From Thalassospira povalilytica (GTDB taxonomy: Bacteria > Pseudomonadota > Alphaproteobacteria > Rhodospirillales > Thalassospiraceae), in contig NZ_PGTS01000004.1 of the NCBI RefSeq assembly GCF_002844235.1, forward strand, positions 186,001 through 250,000: a stretch of DNA of 64,000 bases, given 5' to 3'. Below, one piece after another: positions 54,949-63,363 of the stretch (position 1 is its first letter; every line of letters starts with the position of its first letter). The position numbers and the translations under genes were made by a program. The notes beneath the pieces are model-generated. The model saw only the letters and a program-made list of their open reading frames with translations, did not search any database and had not been told where the DNA came from.

Positions 54949-55536
54949 TTATTTGTCGCCCGTATAGAATTCCGGGGCAATGCGTTTGACCGCGGCACCG
55001 TCACTGCGCCACCCATGACAGGTATTGATCAACGGCATCCGGCGGGCCGGTTTTGATGCGCCGTCAGCTGACGGGTCGTCCTGTTTTTTGGCTTCAAGTG
55101 ATTCCCGGGCCAGGATCGGGAACACGGTCTGAAAGGCGGTGGTTGCCACCGGCCCCATCAATTCATTGAGATGGGTACAGCCATGCACGCCACCAACCCG
55201 ATCGCGGACCTGTTTGCGCAACCCCGGACCAAGTTTCAAACCGACCAGATTTTCGTAATTCGGGGTGATTGCGTCGCAGCCATGGAACGGCGCGTAATCG
55301 GTGACGGCTTCGACAGCACGGATCACCAGATCATCACCAATTGTCACGCGGATCCACATGCCATGTACCGGTTCGCCGGGCGGAATTTCGCCGCGATCAT
55401 CATTGGTAAAGGCATAGGTTTTGATATCGGTAATGTGACCTTCGATATCCCACAGGCCATCCTTGCGGCGAAACCCCTGACAGGTGACGGTGCGGGTATG
55501 AATATGGTCTCGATCTGCGGGGCGGGACAATGGCAT
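54949..55536 (-). CDS. DUF2889 family protein
   Basis: 195 residues. Recognisable DUF2889 features are RTVTCQGFRRKDGLWDIEGHI near the start and the GCTHLNELMGPVA motif with cysteine and histidine (about 118-132), and CHGWRSDG near the end. Function of the family is not settled; the Cys/His residues suggest a hydrolase or metal site, often near aromatic degradation genes. Start ATG 55536 after GGAGAG. Stands alone. Confidence 0.8.
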   Translation of the reverse strand: MPLSRPADRDHIHTRTVTCQGFRRKDGLWDIEGHITDIKTYAFTNDDRGEIPPGEPVHGMWIRVTIGDDLVIRAVEAVTDYAPFHGCDAITPNYENLVGLKLGPGLRKQVRDRVGGVHGCTHLNELMGPVATTAFQTVFPILARESLEAKKQDDPSADGASKPARRMPLINTCHGWRSDGAAVKRIAPEFYTGDK

Positions 55537-55710
55537 GGGAACTCTCTCCTTTACGTAAACGTAAAGACATTCCCCTATGCGCTGTCAAGCAACAAAGCGT
55601 GTCGCAGTGCGACATCCGCGCGGTTTCGGGGCAATGCGCACCCCGAAATCCGCCATGCCGGATCGGCGAATTAAGGCGCGATCCGATGCAACTGTGATGG
55701 GAAACAATCG

Positions 55711-56160
55711 TCAGGCGACGCCGTAATCGGACCCGAAAATGAACTTTTCGCGTTCACGAACATCTTCTTCGAGCTGGGCCTTCACCACGTTAAACAGATC
55801 GCGGATCGACACCATGCCAATGACCTTGTCCCCGTCAACAACGGGCAAGTGACGATATCGCCGCGCACTCATCAGATCGAGTGCGTTCATCGCCGTATCG
55901 TTGGGGCCAAGTGTATCGGGATCGGCTGTCATGACCTTGGAAAGTGGCACATTGGCCGCATCAAGCCCCTTGCCTACCACACGGTTCACCAGATCACGTT
56001 CTGTGAAAATTCCGGCAAGCTTGGCCTGATTATCAACAATGATCACGGCCCCGATCTTGCGTTCGGTCATAAGGTTCACGGCATCCATCACGGAATCGGC
56101 GGGATTGAGTGTCGCGAGCGATTGCTCCTTGACCACACCTGGAACGATTTTCGTATCCAT
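55711..56160 (-). CDS. Two-CBS-domain protein
   Basis: 149 residues made of two CBS domains (about 10-65 and 75-130): VMDAVNLMTERKIGAVIIVD, AMNALDLMSARRYRHLPVVD. Such stand-alone proteins bind adenine nucleotides and act as energy sensors of unknown partner. ATG 56160 follows AGAGAGATG. Ends in a short charged tail (EREKFIFGSDYGVA). Flanked by unrelated minus-strand genes. Confidence 0.9.
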   Translation of the reverse strand: MDTKIVPGVVKEQSLATLNPADSVMDAVNLMTERKIGAVIIVDNQAKLAGIFTERDLVNRVVGKGLDAANVPLSKVMTADPDTLGPNDTAMNALDLMSARRYRHLPVVDGDKVIGMVSIRDLFNVVKAQLEEDVREREKFIFGSDYGVA

Positions 56161-56353
56161 TCATCTCTCTCTGCAGATTGCTGTTGCCACATGCCCAAAC
56201 CCGATCGGATCATCTGGTTCTGCATTGCAAGTCATTGCAATGCAACGGGGCCCTCATTTGCAAGTGGCCCTGCAATCCTTTGGGTCAAGACCTTGAACCA
56301 AGATTTTAACCCATAAGTGGAGAAACTTAAAACATTTTGCGCGATAAAGGATC

Positions 56354-56383
56354 AAACGGCATCACCGGTTGGCGATGCCGTTT
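56354..56383. terminator. Terminator at the CNNM/CorC gene end
   Basis: AAACGGCATC (56354-56363), 10-nt loop, GATGCCGTTT (56374-56383), a perfect 10-bp stem nine bases past the minus-strand stop at 56392. On the minus strand GATCCTTTATC follows. On the plus side TTTTGGCGGTTTT follows. Confidence 0.7.
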
Positions 56384-56391
56384 TGGCGGTT

Positions 56392-57666
56392 TTATTCCTG
56401 ATCCTCGGCGGCCAGATCGGTGACTTCGTTCATGCGAACGCGGGTGATCTGGTTACGGATACGGCGCAGAACTTCGAATTCGAACCCGTGGAACCGGAAC
56501 TGCTGACCGACATCGGGAATGCGCCGGGTTTCATACAGCAAAAGACCGGCAACCGTTGCGGCTTCTTCGTCTGGCAAACGCCAGCCAAACCGTCGGTTCA
56601 GGTCGCGAATCGTCACATCACCACGCACAATCACCGATCCGTCTGCCTGCGGCAGGACACCGACAACCTCGACATCGGTTTCATCGGCAATGTCACCGAC
56701 GATTTCTTCAAGAATATCTTCAAGCGACACAACCCCTTCGAACGCACCGTATTCGTCAACGACGATGGCAAAATGTTCGTGCCGCTCCTTGAAGGCTTTG
56801 AGCTGGTCGGCAAGAGTTGTTGAATCCGGAATGAACCATGGTTCGGCACTTAATGCGCGCACATCTGATGCATTGGCGGGCTTTGCACCGCGAACAATCG
56901 CCTTAAGAACCTCGCGGGCATGAAGAACACCGACGATATTGTCGGGGTCTTCTTCATAGATCGGAATACGGGTGTGCGGACTTGCCAGAACCGTATCCAG
57001 AATTTCTTCCATCGGGCGGGTGATATCGATCATCTGCACCTTGCGACGATGGACCATGATTTCCCAGACACCGACATCTTCCAGATCAAGCACGCCATGC
57101 AACATGGTGCGTTCGGCATGGTGGTTTCCGACCACGACGTCATCGGCATGCAGTTCGATCGCGCCACGCAATTCGCGTTCGCTGTCCAGTCCCGGACCTT
57201 CGCCACTGCCAAACAGGCGCAAGGTTGCCTGCACGATCACCTGGATGCTTTGGGTGACCGGGGCAAAGATCACGACAAGAATGCTCATCGGGCGCGCAAC
57301 CCGCAATGCCATGGTATCGGCATGTTGCAGGGCATAGGTCTTTGGCAGGATTTCCGAAAAGATCAGAACAAGGGCGGTCATCACGGCGGTCGCATAAACA
57401 ACGCCGTTTTCCCCGAACAGTTCGATCATCACCGACGTCGCCAAGGCCGAGGCCAGGATATTGACCATATTGTTGCCCAGCAGGATCGCCCCGATCAGAC
57501 GTTCCTGATACTGGCGCAGTCTGTTAACGATCCCTGCACGCTGATCACCATCCTGTTCCTTGTGATGCATCACAGGACGTGACGCAGCCGTCAGCGCGGT
57601 TTCCGAGCCAGAAAAGAATGCCGATAACATCAGCAGGAAAAAAATCACGATAATCGTGATTGTCAT
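56392..57666 (-). CDS. CNNM/CorC-family membrane transporter (hemolysin-like)
   Basis: 424 residues. A DUF21/CNNM membrane domain (about 1-190) with SGSETALTAASRP near the N-terminus, a CBS pair (about 210-335), and a C-terminal CorC_HlyC domain (about 345-420). Such proteins are linked to magnesium or cobalt efflux and resistance; the old name hemolysin is not meaningful here. It follows aroB in the same direction; this aroK-aroB-CNNM order is common in Rhodospirillales. Confidence 0.9.
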   Translation of the reverse strand: MTITIIVIFFLLMLSAFFSGSETALTAASRPVMHHKEQDGDQRAGIVNRLRQYQERLIGAILLGNNMVNILASALATSVMIELFGENGVVYATAVMTALVLIFSEILPKTYALQHADTMALRVARPMSILVVIFAPVTQSIQVIVQATLRLFGSGEGPGLDSERELRGAIELHADDVVVGNHHAERTMLHGVLDLEDVGVWEIMVHRRKVQMIDITRPMEEILDTVLASPHTRIPIYEEDPDNIVGVLHAREVLKAIVRGAKPANASDVRALSAEPWFIPDSTTLADQLKAFKERHEHFAIVVDEYGAFEGVVSLEDILEEIVGDIADETDVEVVGVLPQADGSVIVRGDVTIRDLNRRFGWRLPDEEAATVAGLLLYETRRIPDVGQQFRFHGFEFEVLRRIRNQITRVRMNEVTDLAAEDQE

Positions 57667-57767
57667 TCAGGGTCGTCTCCAAAGGGTGATCTCAGCCGGA
57701 CTACTTTGTCCTGTGTTCACCTATAAGGTCAATTGTCGTTAAACAAGTTAACGACATCACAAATTGC

Positions 57768-57821
57768 AAAAAAGCAATCCCGACGTCCTTTCGCCCGAAA
57801 AAGACGACAAGCCGTCGGGAT
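57768..57821 (-). terminator. Terminator after aroB
   Basis: Minus strand: ATCCCGACG (57821-57813), 27-nt loop with its own CTTTTTC, CGTCGGGAT (57785-57777), then TGCTTTTTTG. A perfect 9-bp stem followed by T6, just after the aroB stop at 57830. Confidence 0.7.
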
Positions 57822-57829
57822 CGTTATTG

Positions 57830-58945
57830 TTAGCGGCGGCAGGAACGGGTAATCGCGGCACGCATTTTCTCGACATCCATTGCCTTGGATGTGAATGCCT
57901 TGCCGATACCGCGGGTCATGACAAAGGTGATTTCACCATCGCGGACCTTTTTGTCGCGCGACATGTGACCGATCACCTTGTCGATATCCCAATGCATGCC
58001 GGTAACTTCGGACGCCGCAACCGGAAGCCCGACCGATTTCAGATGGGAAACGATCCGGTCTTTTTCACCGGCCGGGGCCAAGCCCATAGCACCGCACACG
58101 TCATGGGCAATCACCATACCCATGGCAACGGCTTCGCCATGCAGAAGCTTTTCGCCATAGCCGGTTTCGGCTTCGAAGGCATGACCGAATGTGTGGCCAA
58201 GGTTCAAAAGCGCGCGCTTGCCGCCTTCGCGTTCGTCTTCGGAAACGATCCGAGCTTTTGCCGCGCAGCTTTTGATCACGGCCTGTCGGCGTTCGGGGCC
58301 GTCCGTCGACAGAACCGCCTGACCGTTTTCTTCAAGCCAGGCGAAAAATTCCGGATCATCAATCAAACCGTATTTGACCACCTCGGCATAGCCCGAACGA
58401 AGTTCGCGTTCCGGAAGGCTGTCAAGCACCGCCGTATCAGCCAGAACCAGACGCGGCTGATGAAACGCCCCAACAAGGTTCTTGCCCGATTTCGAATTGA
58501 TCCCGGTTTTGCCGCCAACCGAACTGTCGACCTGCGACAGAAGGGTCGTCGGGATCTGGACGAAATCAAGCCCGCGCAGCAGTGACGCGGCAACATAACC
58601 GGCAAGATCACCGACAACACCGCCACCAAGGGCGATAATCAGGGTCGATCGTTCAATCCCCATTGCCAGGATCTGTTCGACGACGTCTTCGAACACGGCA
58701 AAGCTTTTGGATTTTTCACCCGACGGCACGATGACTTCGCGATGCGCAATCCCTGCCCCGTCAAGCGATGTCAGAACCGTTGCCAGATGATGTTTGGCCA
58801 CCACCGCATCACTGATCACGACAACACCGGCCTTTTTGACGAACGGTGCGATATATTTGGCGGTATCGGCCAAAAGGTTGCTGCCAACAAGGATGTCATA
58901 GCTGCGCGCGCCAAGTTCGACGCGAAGGGTGTCGTGATTGCTCAC
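57830..58945 (-). CDS. aroB: 3-dehydroquinate synthase
   Basis: 371 residues; second step of the shikimate pathway, NAD+ and zinc dependent. GGGVVGDLAGYVAA nucleotide segment near residue 108, FVQIPTTLLSQVDSSVGGKTGIN, and metal-binding HTFGHAFE and LLHGEAVAMGM near the end. GTG start at 58945, two bases after the aroK stop, with ribosome site AGGAA inside the aroK end, so the two are coupled. Confidence 0.96.
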   Translation of the reverse strand: MSNHDTLRVELGARSYDILVGSNLLADTAKYIAPFVKKAGVVVISDAVVAKHHLATVLTSLDGAGIAHREVIVPSGEKSKSFAVFEDVVEQILAMGIERSTLIIALGGGVVGDLAGYVAASLLRGLDFVQIPTTLLSQVDSSVGGKTGINSKSGKNLVGAFHQPRLVLADTAVLDSLPERELRSGYAEVVKYGLIDDPEFFAWLEENGQAVLSTDGPERRQAVIKSCAAKARIVSEDEREGGKRALLNLGHTFGHAFEAETGYGEKLLHGEAVAMGMVIAHDVCGAMGLAPAGEKDRIVSHLKSVGLPVAASEVTGMHWDIDKVIGHMSRDKKVRDGEITFVMTRGIGKAFTSKAMDVEKMRAAITRSCRR

Positions 58946-58947
58946 TC

Positions 58948-59559
58948 TCAGGTTCCTGTCTTGATAAGTTGACCGTCATCGTCAAAGGATTTCGCCAACA
59001 GTTCGAGAACGGCGTCCCGGGTGGCTTCCTTTGAAGATTCATCACAGTCAAAAACAATGTCTGCCCCGGCATAGACCGGATAACGCGTTTCGATCAGGTT
59101 CGCCAGAATCTCGCGCGGGTCGCCGCTATTGAGCAACGGACGGTGGGTCCGGCCACTTGTTCGATGCAGCAGCAATTCAAGATCGGCACGCAGCCAGACA
59201 GATATGGATTTTTCAAGAATAAGGTCGCGGGTGCGTTCGCGAATAAACGCGCCGCCACCGGTTGCCAACACAATCGGTTCGCCATCAAGCAAACGGGCTA
59301 TTACACGTTCCTCACCATCGCGAAATGCCTCTTCGCCATACAGCTTGAAGATATCGGCAATCGAGCAGCCGGCGGCTTCTTCGATTTCGCGGTCGGCATC
59401 GACAAAATCCAGTTTCAGTTCCTTGGCAACCATCCGGCCGATGCAGCTTTTTCCAGCCCCCATAAGCCCGATGAAAACCAGTGTCCGGCCCTTAAGGCCG
59501 TTACGGATTTTGGCGATCACGTCTTCGTGCAAACCCGACTCGGCAATGTTGCTGTCCAT
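58948..59559 (-). CDS. aroK: Shikimate kinase
   Basis: 203 residues. Walker [12 protein letters not shown] near residue 32, shikimate-binding DADREIEE, the RD of [13 protein letters not shown] and RTHRPLL lid residues. About 25 residues longer at the N-terminus than E. coli AroK, as usual for alphaproteobacteria. Start ATG 59559. Coupled with aroB. Phosphorylates shikimate on the way to chorismate. Confidence 0.95.
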   Translation of the reverse strand: MDSNIAESGLHEDVIAKIRNGLKGRTLVFIGLMGAGKSCIGRMVAKELKLDFVDADREIEEAAGCSIADIFKLYGEEAFRDGEERVIARLLDGEPIVLATGGGAFIRERTRDLILEKSISVWLRADLELLLHRTSGRTHRPLLNSGDPREILANLIETRYPVYAGADIVFDCDESSKEATRDAVLELLAKSFDDDGQLIKTGT

Positions 59560-59990
59560 GTTCGGTTTGCAGTCCTGTAGTTCAATCGGTTGATATACAA
59601 ATTACCCAATTCTTTAGGGCAGCTGAACCCCGAACGCAAGCAAACCGCACATGATCGACGACAAAAAACATCCGTCGATTTTGCATTCTTCGTCACATCG
59701 AAGATGTTGACCGCGCATTTTGGCTAATGATGTTGCGGGGCGTTTATTAACCCTCTGTGAGGAACAGCGCCCTATACTGCCTTGAAGTTGCCGGATTGAA
59801 ATGCGATCCACGCGGTTTGATAACGCCACGGCGCGAAGAAAACCGGTGGGAAAATATCTTTGATGCAGGCTGGTCAGGCGGTCATGAGAACAAATGATCG
59901 GCCCTTACTTTCCGTTTCTTGCATCTTTGATTTTCGTGGCCATACTGGTAGCTGCGTCATTTGCTTAAACGCTTCGAAGTCTGGATTAAA
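59560..59990. other. Divergent region between aroK and the exported-protein genes
   Basis: 431 bases that must hold promoters for aroK (minus) and for the plus-strand group from 59991. No clear promoter boxes were settled on; an AT-rich TTTGTATATC stretch (minus strand, near 59590-59605) could be the aroK -10 region. A possible 24-residue open frame (59894-59968) is listed separately. Confidence 0.4.
59894..59968 (+). CDS. Possible 24-residue membrane micropeptide
   Basis: ATG 59894 to TAA 59966-59968 encodes MIGPYFPFLASLIFVAILVA-type sequence: one hydrophobic span and nothing else. There is no strong ribosome site, and chance cannot be excluded for such a short frame. It is noted because it lies directly before another short membrane protein gene with the same orientation. 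Confidence 0.2.
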   Translation: MIGPYFPFLASLIFVAILVAASFA

Positions 59991-60128
59991 ATGAGAATCT
60001 TATCGCGCATCATCCTGTTGCTGGTCATCGCTGTGATTGTTGGCGGTGCGACGTTCCTTGTTACCTGGGACATTCCGGCACCGACCACCCAAATCGAAGA
60101 AACCATCCCGAATTCGAGGTTCAATTAA
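59991..60128 (+). CDS. 45-residue single-span membrane protein
   Basis: ATG 59991 to TAA 60126-60128. Residues 5-24 form one membrane span (hydrophobic core RIILLLVIAVIVGGATFLV), followed by a periplasmic tail TWDIPAPTTQIEETIPNSRFN. The next gene starts one base after its stop (TAAGATG), so the two are surely translated together. The tail pattern TWDIPAPT with a closing PN-x-RF is one I associate with small proteins encoded before xerD-linked exported proteins in related bacteria. Too short to be found by usual length cut-offs. Confidence 0.7.
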   Translation: MRILSRIILLLVIAVIVGGATFLVTWDIPAPTTQIEETIPNSRFN

Positions 60129-60129
60129 G

Positions 60130-62187
60130 ATGACGTTGCGTTCCCGCCTGCTGATACAGACCTGTTTACTGGCCATGATGACGGGAACGGGTGTTATCGC
60201 CTCTTCTGCGCATGCCCAGACATCGGCCCCTGTGCCGCTGTTTCTCAAACAGGAAGCAGAACGGGACGCAGAACAACGATCTTCTGATCCGGTATCCTCC
60301 CCGGACAGTGGCACGGTATCCCAGGGCGGTTTTGGTGCCCCGGCAACCGGGACGCAACCATCGCCCTTCCCGTCCGATCCGAACGCGGTTCAATCACTGT
60401 CACTTGGTGCTGTTGATGCCGAGGCGGTCGGGACCCTTGACCGTTCGCGCGGCGGACTGGGCATTGACATGTGGAACGGGGCGACCCGCAAATCCGCGGC
60501 CAAGCTGATTTCCGACCTGCCTGCCACACCGGCAACCCATGCCGCACGCGACCTTCAGGTCCGTCTGTTGCTGTCTGCGGCGGCCCTGCCACAAGATTCC
60601 AGGGATATCAGCCTGCTTGATGCCCGCGTTGCCAAGCTGATCAATATGGGCGCACTTGACGAGGCGATTGAACTTGTTCGCGCCACGCCACAAGGGGCGC
60701 GCGGGGAATTGCTTGCCGAGACCGAGGTCAATGCTCTGATGATCGGGGCACGCCTTGATGAAGCCTGCGCTGCGATTGAAAGTTATAGCGCAAGCTATGA
60801 CCAGATGTTCTGGCTCAAGGCGGCGGCGATGTGCGCATTTTATGCCAATGATCCGACCGCTGCTGCGTTCTCGGTCGATCTTGTTCGAGAAATGGACGGG
60901 GAAAAGGACGCGACTTTCTTTGGGCTGGTTGCGGCCATTCGAAGCGGCACAGCGGTCAAACCCGACCTTCTTGAAGAATTGCGCCCGATTGATCTGGCCC
61001 TTCTGGCAATTGCCAAACAGGCTATCCCGACCAGCCAGCTTGAATCAGGTAATCCGACGGCCATCATCGGCATTGCCAATGCCGATGCCACCCCGACCGA
61101 TGTTCGCCTTGAAGCCGCGCGCAAGGCCGAAAGCCTCGGTTTGATTGATGCAGCCAAACTTGGCGAAATCTATGGTTCGGTCAGTTTCGATGCCGGTGCG
61201 CTTGAAAATGCCCTTGATGATGCCGCCGAAGGCATCCAGGCGCGGCAATATGCCAAACTCTATCAGGCTGCGGCCCAAAGTGACGTGCCTGCGGCACGCG
61301 CCGAAATTCTTGCCGCCCTGTATGACACCGCCCAGATCGAAGGCGATTTCATGCAGGCCGCCCGACTGAGCGCACCATTGCTGGCTGACATTCCGGTCAA
61401 TGGTGATTTTTCATGGTTTGCGGTCGCCGCACTTAAGGCATCCTTGGCGGCAAACAGCCTGGAACGCGCTGCCAACTGGCTTTCAGTGGCAAAAAATGGT
61501 GCCAATCCGGGCAATGACATCGCATCGCGGCTTAGCATGCTTTATCCGGTTCTGGCCATTTCCGGCCTTGAAGAAACCGGGGCCATCCCCGCATCGGAAC
61601 AAGTTTCCCAAGCGGAAAACAACGCGCCATTCGGCCTTGACGCCACCGGGTCCAACCCGCAGATGACCACCCAAAGCTTTGGTCTGGGCGGGGCGGTTGC
61701 ACCGGTAAGCTCGATGGCATCGGCAACCGTGATGCCCAATTCGACGTCCCCCGAAGACATTCAGAAGGCAACCGATCGGGCTGCTGCCCTTGCCCGTCAT
61801 CGGGCGCGAATGGTCGAATGGCAGGAAATGCAGGCCGCGCGCGGTGATCAGGCTGCGGCAAAACGCTATGCCGAACTGGTTTACACCCTGTTTGAAGGGT
61901 TCGGGATCGAAGTTCCCGCCGGGCTTTGGGACAGTCTTCTGAGCGCGCCCTATGCCGAGGACCGCCTGACGATCAGCAGTGCGGTTGCCCATAATCTGGC
62001 GGCCTCAGCAAGCGCACAGCACAAGGCAAAAACCGTCGCCATGGCCATTCAGGCACAGCAAATTGCCAATGCCCCGAATGCCGATCCCAAGGTTTTGGCA
62101 GATACGGTTGCCGCCCTTGAAATGGTTGGACTGCATAGTGATGCCCAGCATCTGGCGACTGAACTGTTGCTGTCATTTGATCAGTAA
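60130..62187 (+). CDS. Large exported alpha-helical protein of unknown function
   Basis: 685 residues. ATG 60130 opens a signal peptide ending at SSAHAQ near residue 30. Then comes a low-complexity Pro/Ser/Gly linker (about 45-95), and a long alanine-rich helical stretch (about 120-480) with TPR-like or solenoid rhythm, a second Gly/Ser linker (about 520-560) and a closing helical domain. No catalytic motif is visible. Proteins of this place and make-up, next to xerD and aroK, occur in other Rhodospirillales. One base separates it from the 45-residue gene and 12 bases from xerD. Perhaps an envelope scaffold. Confidence 0.75.
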   Translation: MTLRSRLLIQTCLLAMMTGTGVIASSAHAQTSAPVPLFLKQEAERDAEQRSSDPVSSPDSGTVSQGGFGAPATGTQPSPFPSDPNAVQSLSLGAVDAEAVGTLDRSRGGLGIDMWNGATRKSAAKLISDLPATPATHAARDLQVRLLLSAAALPQDSRDISLLDARVAKLINMGALDEAIELVRATPQGARGELLAETEVNALMIGARLDEACAAIESYSASYDQMFWLKAAAMCAFYANDPTAAAFSVDLVREMDGEKDATFFGLVAAIRSGTAVKPDLLEELRPIDLALLAIAKQAIPTSQLESGNPTAIIGIANADATPTDVRLEAARKAESLGLIDAAKLGEIYGSVSFDAGALENALDDAAEGIQARQYAKLYQAAAQSDVPAARAEILAALYDTAQIEGDFMQAARLSAPLLADIPVNGDFSWFAVAALKASLAANSLERAANWLSVAKNGANPGNDIASRLSMLYPVLAISGLEETGAIPASEQVSQAENNAPFGLDATGSNPQMTTQSFGLGGAVAPVSSMASATVMPNSTSPEDIQKATDRAAALARHRARMVEWQEMQAARGDQAAAKRYAELVYTLFEGFGIEVPAGLWDSLLSAPYAEDRLTISSAVAHNLAASASAQHKAKTVAMAIQAQQIANAPNADPKVLADTVAALEMVGLHSDAQHLATELLLSFDQ

Positions 62188-62199
62188 TGGAAACCGGCC

Positions 62200-63150
62200 A
62201 TGGCCAAGGCACCGACAAGTTCGCTGATATCGGCCTTTCTTGAAATGATGGCAGCAGAGCGTGGCGCCAGTGCGCACACGCTTGATGCCTATCGCCGTGA
62301 TCTTGAAGATTACGCAGCATCACTGTCGGCGGGAAAATCCGATCCAGTGCGTGCAGGTGATGCGGATGTGCGGCGTTATATGTCCCAACTCGGCGCGGCC
62401 GGGCTTGCCCCGCGGACACAGGCACGGCGTCTTTCGGCCGTCCGCCAGTTTCACAAATTCCTGTATTCGGACGGGTATCGCAATGACGACCCGTCATCAA
62501 ATATCGAAAGCCCGCAACAGGGACAGACATTGCCCAAATTCCTGTCGATTGACGAAATCGACCGCCTGATTGCCACCGCATCTGATCATCCGGGCATCAA
62601 AGGCAAGCGCCTTCTGGCGATGGTGGAACTGATGTATGCGACAGGCATGCGTGTTTCCGAACTGGTCGAACTGCCCTTCGCCGCTGCGGCCCGCGATCCA
62701 CGGATGCTGATTGTCCGGGGCAAGGGCAGCAAGGAACGGCTGGTACCGCTGTCTGATCCGGCGCGTGATGCGCTGCGCGATTATCTTGATGTCCGCGATG
62801 CCTTCATTCCATCAGACAAATCAACGGGCCATGCCGACCGGCCCGGGCAATCCTCATACTTATTTCCGTCGCGCGGTAAAACCGGGCATCTCACCCGTCA
62901 GATGTTTCTGAAAATGATCAAGGATCTGGCGATTGAAGCCGGAATTGCGCCGTCACGTGTATCGCCGCATGTACTGCGCCATTCCTTTGCCAGCCATCTT
63001 CTGGCCAACGGGGCCGATTTGCGGTCCCTGCAAAAGATGCTGGGCCATTCCGATATTTCGACAACACAGATTTACACCCATGTTCTCGAGTCCCGACTTC
63101 GCGGGCTGGTGCAGGAACATCATCCGCTTGCGCGCGTCAATGCGACCTGA
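62200..63150 (+). CDS. xerD: Tyrosine recombinase XerD-type
   Basis: 316 residues. N-terminal core-binding SAM-like domain (about 8-95) and catalytic domain with the full set: Arg in TGMRVSEL, Lys in GKGSKERL, HVLRHSFASHLL, GHSDIS and the Tyr nucleophile in QIYTH. With XerC it resolves chromosome dimers at dif. The position next to aroK/aroB is the standard place of the chromosomal xerD in this group, so it is not a phage or integron integrase. The start is ATG 62200. Confidence 0.92.
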   Translation: MAKAPTSSLISAFLEMMAAERGASAHTLDAYRRDLEDYAASLSAGKSDPVRAGDADVRRYMSQLGAAGLAPRTQARRLSAVRQFHKFLYSDGYRNDDPSSNIESPQQGQTLPKFLSIDEIDRLIATASDHPGIKGKRLLAMVELMYATGMRVSELVELPFAAAARDPRMLIVRGKGSKERLVPLSDPARDALRDYLDVRDAFIPSDKSTGHADRPGQSSYLFPSRGKTGHLTRQMFLKMIKDLAIEAGIAPSRVSPHVLRHSFASHLLANGADLRSLQKMLGHSDISTTQIYTHVLESRLRGLVQEHHPLARVNAT

Positions 63151-63363
63151 TCCGGGGTCGGGATCACCTGATTTGTCTAATACCTTTGCATAGGCAAAAG
63201 TCGATTATTTGACAAAAAAACGGACGTTTTCTGCGGATGTCACATATTCGTAATCTAACTGTCATCAAGTTGTTGTCGAACCTGAGCTACGAGCATGATC
63301 AAATATTAATGTGACTCCTTCAATCCGGGAATTCAGGCCATTTTTGAAGATCGGGGAACTGCA

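Noticed and set aside
62200..63150. Tyrosine recombinase as a sign of a mobile element
   Set aside because: Sequence and neighbourhood (aroK, aroB) are those of the housekeeping xerD; no attachment repeats or phage genes are nearby.
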